Assembly (NCBI GenBank): GCA_036525535.1 | Contig: DATDAH010000005.1 | Coordinates: 1-9,790 of the forward strand | Reading direction: 5' to 3' | Length of the DNA: 9,790 bases | Source: DATDAH01 sp036525535 | GTDB lineage: Bacteria; Actinomycetota; Acidimicrobiia; Acidimicrobiales; DATDAH01 | In this document: one piece after another, positions 5,769 through 9,790 of the stretch | Layout of the letters: every line of letters begins with the position of its first letter | How positions within the stretch are numbered: the stretch's first letter is position 1 | Made by a program: the position numbers and the translations under genes | The notes under the pieces: model-generated | Seen by the model: the letters and a program-made list of their open reading frames with translations, nothing else | Databases searched by the model: none | What the model was told of the DNA's origin: nothing

Positions 5769-6528
5769 CTGGCCGCCCGCGGGGGCGACGGTGCTGCCCG
5801 GGGCCGAGCCGTGGTCCGCCGACGGCGGCCCGCACGGCGCCTTGGTCCTGCACGGCTTCACCGGCAACTGCGGGGGTGTGCGGCCGGTGGCCGAGGCCCT
5901 GCACGAGGTCGGCTTCGCCATCGAGATGCCGCTACTGCCCGGGCACGGCACCGTCGTCGAGGACCTGCTGACCACGGGCTGGGACGACTGGTACGCCGCG
6001 GCCGAGACGGCCCTCGGCCGGCTGGCGGAGCGGGTCGACCGCATCGTGCTCGCCGGCCTGTCGATGGGCGGGGCGTTGAGCTGTGCCCTGGCCGTCGAGC
6101 ACCCCGAGGTGGCGGGCATCGCCTGCGTGAACCCGGCCACTCAGGTCAACGACGAGATCCGGACCACGGTCGAGACCATGCTGGCCGCGGGCAACGAGTA
6201 CATCCCGCCGGTCGCTTCCGACATCGCCCTCGAGGGCGCCACCGAGAACGCCTACGGGGCCACGCCGGTGCCACCGTTGCTGACCATGTTCGATGCCGCC
6301 GACCGCTTCGCCGCCGGCTTGGACGGGATCACCTGCCCGACGCTGGTGCTGACCAGCCGCCAGGACCACGTCGTGCCTCCCTCCGACAGCGAGTTCCTGG
6401 TGAGCCAGGTGGCCGGCCCGGTCGAGCACGTGTGGCTGGAGGACAGCTACCACGTGGCCACCATCGACCACGACGGGCCCGAGGTGGCCCGTCGCATCGT
6501 CGAGTTCGCCCAGAAGGTCACCGTCTGA
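5752..6528 (+). CDS. Alpha/beta-hydrolase, Est30-like carboxylesterase / monoacylglycerol lipase
   Basis: This is a serine hydrolase of 258 residues, probably cytosolic (no signal peptide), that should cleave short or medium acyl esters or monoacylglycerols. Oxyanion-hole segment HGFTGN is at about 34-39. The nucleophile elbow GLSMGG gives Ser104. The acid is probably Asp205 in SRQDHVVPP, and the base His234 in SYHVATID, an arrangement typical of Geobacillus Est30 and Bacillus monoacylglycerol lipase. A short cap lies between about 130 and 180. The ATG at 5752 overlaps the ferredoxin gene by 17 nt, with GGGAGGAG about 10 nt upstream, so the two are almost certainly co-transcribed and translationally coupled. 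The substrate cannot be fixed from sequence; the SCP2 gene nearby makes lipid esters a reasonable guess. Confidence 0.92.
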   Translation: MTSTRDWPPAGATVLPGAEPWSADGGPHGALVLHGFTGNCGGVRPVAEALHEVGFAIEMPLLPGHGTVVEDLLTTGWDDWYAAAETALGRLAERVDRIVLAGLSMGGALSCALAVEHPEVAGIACVNPATQVNDEIRTTVETMLAAGNEYIPPVASDIALEGATENAYGATPVPPLLTMFDAADRFAAGLDGITCPTLVLTSRQDHVVPPSDSEFLVSQVAGPVEHVWLEDSYHVATIDHDGPEVARRIVEFAQKVTV

Positions 6529-6529
6529 G

Positions 6530-6556
6530 CCGGCCAATCGCCTGGCGGGAGGCCGG
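6530..6556 (+). terminator. GC-rich hairpin after the hydrolase gene (weak terminator candidate)
   Basis: CCGGCC (6530-6535), 2 nt after the stop codon, can pair with GGCCGG (6551-6556) around a 15-nt loop. It is followed by a run of G, not T, so it is not a canonical intrinsic terminator. Its place at the end of the ferredoxin-hydrolase unit and before the gat promoter is the main support. Confidence 0.3.
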
Positions 6557-6557
6557 G

Positions 6558-6573
6558 GGGGCGCCCCTACGAT
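6558..6573 (+). promoter_or_regulatory. gatCAB promoter -10 box TACGAT with abutting GGGGCGCCCC palindrome
   Basis: TACGAT at 6568-6573 fits TANNNT and lies 6 nt before the gatC GTG start, giving a leaderless or nearly leaderless transcript. Directly upstream is a perfect 10-bp palindrome, GGGGCGCCCC (6558-6567). No good -35 is visible. The palindrome might be a binding site, or a by-product of the G-run. Confidence 0.45.
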
Positions 6574-6579
6574 GCGCCC

Positions 6580-6879
6580 GTGCCCAGAATCTCCACTGAG
6601 GATGTCGCGCACGTCGCTCGGCTGGCCCGCCTGCGCCTGACCGACGACGAGCTGGTCATGTTCACCGGCCAGCTCGACGCCGTCCTCGGCCATGCCGCGG
6701 ATGTCGAGGCCCTGGACCTGGACGACGTACCCCCGACCTCGCACCCGTACCCGCTCAGCAACGTGCTCCGCGACGACGTCGTCACCCCCAGCGTCGACCG
6801 GGCCGAGGTCCTGGCCCAGGCGCCGGATGTCGAGGACAAGCAGTTCAAGGTCCCGCCCGTTCTCGGCGAGGCGCCGTGA
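6580..6879 (+). CDS. gatC: Asp/Glu-tRNA amidotransferase subunit C
   Basis: This is the small subunit of the GatCAB complex. GatC wraps around GatA, holds it to GatB and stabilises the assembly. At 99 residues it is the usual family length. The N-terminal helix reads ISTEDVAHVARLARLRLTDDEL, the classic GatC opening. The second half has the extended DVEALDLDDVPPTSHPYPLSNVLRDD segment and ends with VLAQAPDVEDKQFKVPPVL, also typical. The start is GTG at 6580, with no ribosome binding site but a -10 box 6 nt upstream. The stop overlaps the gatA start in GTGA, so translation of the two is coupled. Confidence 0.96.
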   Translation: MPRISTEDVAHVARLARLRLTDDELVMFTGQLDAVLGHAADVEALDLDDVPPTSHPYPLSNVLRDDVVTPSVDRAEVLAQAPDVEDKQFKVPPVLGEAP

Positions 6880-8297
6880 GCGCCCTGGAGATCGCCGCTG
6901 CGGTCCGGTCGGGCGAGCGGTCCGCTCGCGCCGTCCTCGACGAGCACCTCGCGGTCATCGACGCCCGGGACGGCGAGCTGCACGCCTTCAACCTGGTCCT
7001 GGCCGATGAGGCCCGGGCCTCGGCCGACGCCATCGACGCCCGCGTCGCGGCGGGTGAGGACCCCGGGCCGCTGGCGGGGGTGCCCGTCGCCCTGAAGGAC
7101 AACCTCTGCACCCGGGGGGTGGCCACCACCTGCTCGTCGAAGATCCTCGAGGGTTGGCTGCCGCCGTACGACGCCACCGTGGTCGAGCGCCTGGCCGGGG
7201 CCGGGGCCGTCCTGGTGGGCAAGACCAACCTGGACGAGTTCGCCATGGGCTCCTCCACCGAGAACTCGGCCTTCGGCCCGACCCGCAACCCCCACGACGC
7301 GACGAAGGTCCCGGGCGGATCGTCGGGCGGCAGCACGGCCGCGGTCGCGGCGGGCATGGCGTCGATCGGCCTTGGTTCGGACACGGGCGGGTCCATCCGC
7401 CAGCCCGCGGCCCTCTGCGGTGTCGTCGGCATGAAGCCGACCTACGGGCGGGTGTCCCGCTACGGCTTGATCGCCTTCGCCTCCTCGCTCGACCAGATCG
7501 GGCCGATCACGACCACCGTGGCCGACGCCGCCACGGTGTACGAGGTGATCGGCGGCCACGACCCCCGGGACTCGACGTCGATCCCTGAACGCCCGCCGGT
7601 CGTCGCCCCGACGCTGGGCGACGGCGTGGCCGGGCTGCGCATCGGGGTCATCGACGAGCTCATGGAAGCCGAGGGCATGGCCGCCGACGTCCTGGCCCGG
7701 ACCCTCGAGGCCGTTGCCGCGCTCGAGGCAGCCGGCGCCACGGTGGGCCGGGCGACCGTTCCCGCCGCCGTCTACGGCATCACGGCCTACTACCTGGTCG
7801 CGCCGGCCGAGGCGTCCAGCAACCTGGCCCGGTACGACGGCGTCCGCTACGGCCTCCGGGTCGATGCCGCGAACACGGCGGACATGAATGAGGCCACCCG
7901 CACGGCGGGGTTCGGCGACGAAGTCAAACGTCGCATCATGCTCGGCACCTACGCCCTTTCCGCCGGCTACTACGACGCGTATTACGGCAAGGCCCAGAAG
8001 GTGCGCACCCTGCTCATCCGGGACTTCGAGAAGGCCTATGAGGAGTACGACGTCCTCCTCTCCCCGACCACACCGACCACCGCCTTCCCGATCGGCGAGA
8101 AGACGGCCGATCCGCTGACGATGTACCTGAACGACGTGTGCACCATCCCGTCCAACCTGGCCGGTCATCCCTCGATGTCGGTTCCCTTCGGCGCCGGTGA
8201 AGACGGCCTACCCGTCGGCGTCCAGGTCCTGGCCCCCTCGCTCGGTGAGGCGACGATGTTCCGGGCCGCCGCCGTCCTGGAAGGAGCGATGGCATGA
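6876..8297 (+). CDS. gatA: Asp/Glu-tRNA amidotransferase subunit A (amidase)
   Basis: This is the glutaminase subunit. It hydrolyses glutamine and supplies ammonia, through a tunnel, to GatB for amidation of Glu-tRNA(Gln) or Asp-tRNA(Asn). It has 473 residues, normal for GatA. The amidase-signature triad is complete: Lys74 (ALKDN), cis-Ser149 (PGGSSGGS) and nucleophile Ser173 (GSDTGGSIRQPAA), with the same mutual spacing (75 and 24 residues) as in Staphylococcus aureus GatA. The GMKPTYGRVSRYGLIAFASSLDQIGP segment follows, as expected. The start is GTG at 6876, inside the gatC stop; it ends ATGA-overlapped with gatB. Confidence 0.97.
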   Translation: MSALEIAAAVRSGERSARAVLDEHLAVIDARDGELHAFNLVLADEARASADAIDARVAAGEDPGPLAGVPVALKDNLCTRGVATTCSSKILEGWLPPYDATVVERLAGAGAVLVGKTNLDEFAMGSSTENSAFGPTRNPHDATKVPGGSSGGSTAAVAAGMASIGLGSDTGGSIRQPAALCGVVGMKPTYGRVSRYGLIAFASSLDQIGPITTTVADAATVYEVIGGHDPRDSTSIPERPPVVAPTLGDGVAGLRIGVIDELMEAEGMAADVLARTLEAVAALEAAGATVGRATVPAAVYGITAYYLVAPAEASSNLARYDGVRYGLRVDAANTADMNEATRTAGFGDEVKRRIMLGTYALSAGYYDAYYGKAQKVRTLLIRDFEKAYEEYDVLLSPTTPTTAFPIGEKTADPLTMYLNDVCTIPSNLAGHPSMSVPFGAGEDGLPVGVQVLAPSLGEATMFRAAAVLEGAMA

Positions 8298-9718
8298 GCG
8301 GGATCGAGGGATGGGAGACGGTCGTGGGCCTCGAGGTCCACGTCGAGCTGGCCACCGAGACCAAGCTGTTCTGCGGCTGCCGCAACGCCTTCGGCTCCGA
8401 GCCCAACACCAACGTGTGCCCGGTCTGCCTCGGGCTGCCCGGGTCCCTCCCCGTCCTCAACCGGGCGGCGGTGGAGTACGCCATGCGCCTCGGCCGAGCA
8501 CTGGGCTGCCGGGTCGACGCCTCGACCTTCTCCCGGAAGAACTACTTCTACCCGGACATGCCGAAGGACTACCAGGTCAGCCAGTACGACCTGCCCATCA
8601 ACATCGACGGCGTCCTGGAGCTGCCCGACGGCTTCCGGGTGGGCATCGAGCGGGCCCACATCGAAGAGGACACGGGCAAGTCCACCCACATCGGCGGCGG
8701 CGGCCGCATCCACGACGCCGCCTACTCCCTGGTGGACTACAACCGGGCCGGGGTCCCGTTGGTCGAGATCGTGAGCCGCCCGGACGTTCGTACCGCCGAC
8801 CAGGCCCGGGCCTACGCCCACGAGTTGCGGGGGATCCTGCTGGCCACTGGCGTGTCCGACGCCCGCATGGAGGAGGGCTCGATGCGGGTGGACGCCAACG
8901 TCTCGGTCCGCCGGGAGGGGGACGAGACCCTGGGGACCCGGGCTGAGGTCAAGAATCTGAACTCGATCCGGTCCCTGGGCCGGGCCATCGACTACGAGGC
9001 GCGCCGACAGGTCGACCGCCTCGAGGCGGGTGAGCGGATCATCCAGGAGACCCGGCACTGGAACGAGGAGGACGGCCGCACCCACACGCTGCGCTCCAAG
9101 GAAGAGGCGTACGACTACCGCTACTTCCCCGAGCCGGACCTCGTGCCGCTGGCCCCCGACGCCGACTGGGTCAACCGGGTCGATGCGGCCCTGCCCCTTC
9201 TCCCCGCCGCCCGTCGGGCCGCGCTGGCCGCGTCCGCCGGGGTCGCCACCGCCGACGTGGCCACCATCGTCGATCGGGGTCACGACGAGCTGGCGGGGGC
9301 GGCCATCGCCGCCGGAGCCGACGCCCGCACCGTGCTCAACCGCGTGGGCAACGACTTGGCCGGGGACCTCGGGGCGCTGGACGCCGCCGGCCTCGCCGCT
9401 CTCGTGGCGCTGGAGACGGGCGGGGACCTGACCGCGACCCAGGCCAAGGCCGTTCTGGCCGAGATGGTCACCAGCGGCCGGGCCCCCGCGGCCATCGCCG
9501 CCGACCTGGGCTTCGAGGCCATGGACGCCGGTGCGCTGGAGTCGGTGGTCGACGGGATCATCGCCGACCACCCGGACGACTGGACCCAGTTCGTCGAGGG
9601 GGACGAGAAGGCCCGGGGCAAGCTCACCGGCTTCTTCGTCGGCCTGGTGATGAAGGCCACCAAGGGGCAGGCCGACGGCAAGGCCGTCACCGCGCTCCTC
9701 CGCCAGAAGGCGGGCTGA
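8294..9718 (+). CDS. gatB: Asp/Glu-tRNA amidotransferase subunit B
   Basis: This is the kinase/amidase-acceptor subunit. It binds the mischarged tRNA, activates the Glu or Asp side chain with ATP and transfers ammonia to it. It has 474 residues, a typical length. The N-terminal cradle begins ETVVGLEVHVEL. The zinc site is intact as CGC (C27, C29) and CPVC (C42, C45). FSRKNYFYPDMPKDYQVSQYD and the DTGKSTH and VDYNRAGVPLVEIVS segments are hallmark GatB sequence. The helical and YqeY-like tRNA-binding tail covers about residues 325-474. The ATG at 8294 overlaps the gatA stop by 4 nt. Whether the complex serves Gln, Asn or both depends on which aminoacyl-tRNA synthetases the genome encodes, which are not in view. 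Confidence 0.97.
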   Translation: MSGIEGWETVVGLEVHVELATETKLFCGCRNAFGSEPNTNVCPVCLGLPGSLPVLNRAAVEYAMRLGRALGCRVDASTFSRKNYFYPDMPKDYQVSQYDLPINIDGVLELPDGFRVGIERAHIEEDTGKSTHIGGGGRIHDAAYSLVDYNRAGVPLVEIVSRPDVRTADQARAYAHELRGILLATGVSDARMEEGSMRVDANVSVRREGDETLGTRAEVKNLNSIRSLGRAIDYEARRQVDRLEAGERIIQETRHWNEEDGRTHTLRSKEEAYDYRYFPEPDLVPLAPDADWVNRVDAALPLLPAARRAALAASAGVATADVATIVDRGHDELAGAAIAAGADARTVLNRVGNDLAGDLGALDAAGLAALVALETGGDLTATQAKAVLAEMVTSGRAPAAIAADLGFEAMDAGALESVVDGIIADHPDDWTQFVEGDEKARGKLTGFFVGLVMKATKGQADGKAVTALLRQKAG

Positions 9719-9719
9719 C

Positions 9720-9790
9720 ATGGCGGTCCAGCCGCCGCCCGAACGGTTCCGCGACGTCCTCGAGGCCTGCGCCCAGGGCTTCGGCGCCCC
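9720..9790 (+). CDS. Start of an unidentified gene (3' end outside the window)
   Basis: An ATG at 9720 follows the gatB stop by 1 nt and opens a frame that stays open to the window edge, giving 23 codons that begin MAVQPPPERFRDVLEACAQG. AGAAGG at 9705-9710 lies 9 nt upstream and can serve as the ribosome binding site. The tight spacing suggests it is the fourth gene of the gat operon. The visible part is too short to assign a family. Confidence 0.6.
   Translation, partial: MAVQPPPERFRDVLEACAQGFGA

Noticed and set aside
5370..6140. N-terminal extension of the SCP2 reading frame
   Set aside because: It would run antisense through the ferredoxin and hydrolase genes; the GTG at 5369 has a good ribosome binding site and begins the recognisable protein.
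6567..8168. 533-codon minus-strand open frame across gatC and gatA
   Set aside because: Composition is repetitive G/H/R/V typical of an antisense shadow; the plus strand holds intact gatC and gatA.
8165..9721. 518-codon minus-strand open frame across gatB
   Set aside because: Shadow of gatB, with no recognisable motif and low-complexity composition.
1..9790. A new defence, mobile or biosynthetic system
   Set aside because: No transposase, integrase, nuclease-toxin, reverse transcriptase, repeat-spacer array or large synthase is present; the genes are mostly housekeeping with uniform composition.

Overview
The window is a gene-dense (about 95% coding) stretch of high-GC chromosome. The likely host is a deep-branching actinobacterium, perhaps of class Acidimicrobiia. 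That placement is an inference from GC content, GTG starts placed just downstream of TANNNT -10 boxes (leaderless-type starts), a PASTA-domain PknB-like kinase, an NAD-dependent ligase with a BRCT tail, and a GatCAB amidotransferase. No mobile element, tRNA, rRNA, CRISPR array or integrase is visible.

Layout, left to right. (1) The 3' end of ligA (+), then a 110-bp GC-rich spacer with hairpins and short direct repeats. (2) A small single-pass membrane protein of unknown function (-), ending inside a perfect 14-bp palindrome. It is divergent from (3) a PknB-type Ser/Thr kinase with four extracellular PASTA domains (+). (4) A 158-bp spacer containing a striking nested inverted repeat. (5) A DHA2-type 14-TM MFS exporter (+). 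(6) A convergent SCP2 sterol-carrier-like small protein (-), divergent from (7) a 2[4Fe-4S] ferredoxin (+), with a TGACC-N4-GGTCA palindrome lying over the shared promoter region. (8) An Est30-like alpha/beta hydrolase (+) whose start overlaps the ferredoxin by 17 nt. (9) gatC-gatA-gatB (+), each overlapping the next by 4 nt. (10) The first 23 codons of an unidentified gene 1 nt after gatB.

How the genes work together: gatCAB forms one complex that amidates mischarged Glu-tRNA(Gln) and/or Asp-tRNA(Asn). The kinase probably senses peptidoglycan-type ligands and regulates the envelope or growth. LigA seals nicks in replication and repair. The SCP2/ferredoxin/hydrolase block reads as lipid or acyl metabolism, possibly under a TetR-type repressor; this is inferred from the palindrome and gene content only. 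The window is mostly housekeeping. I found no convincing new multi-gene system; the best leads are the regulatory structures in the spacers and the orphan membrane protein.
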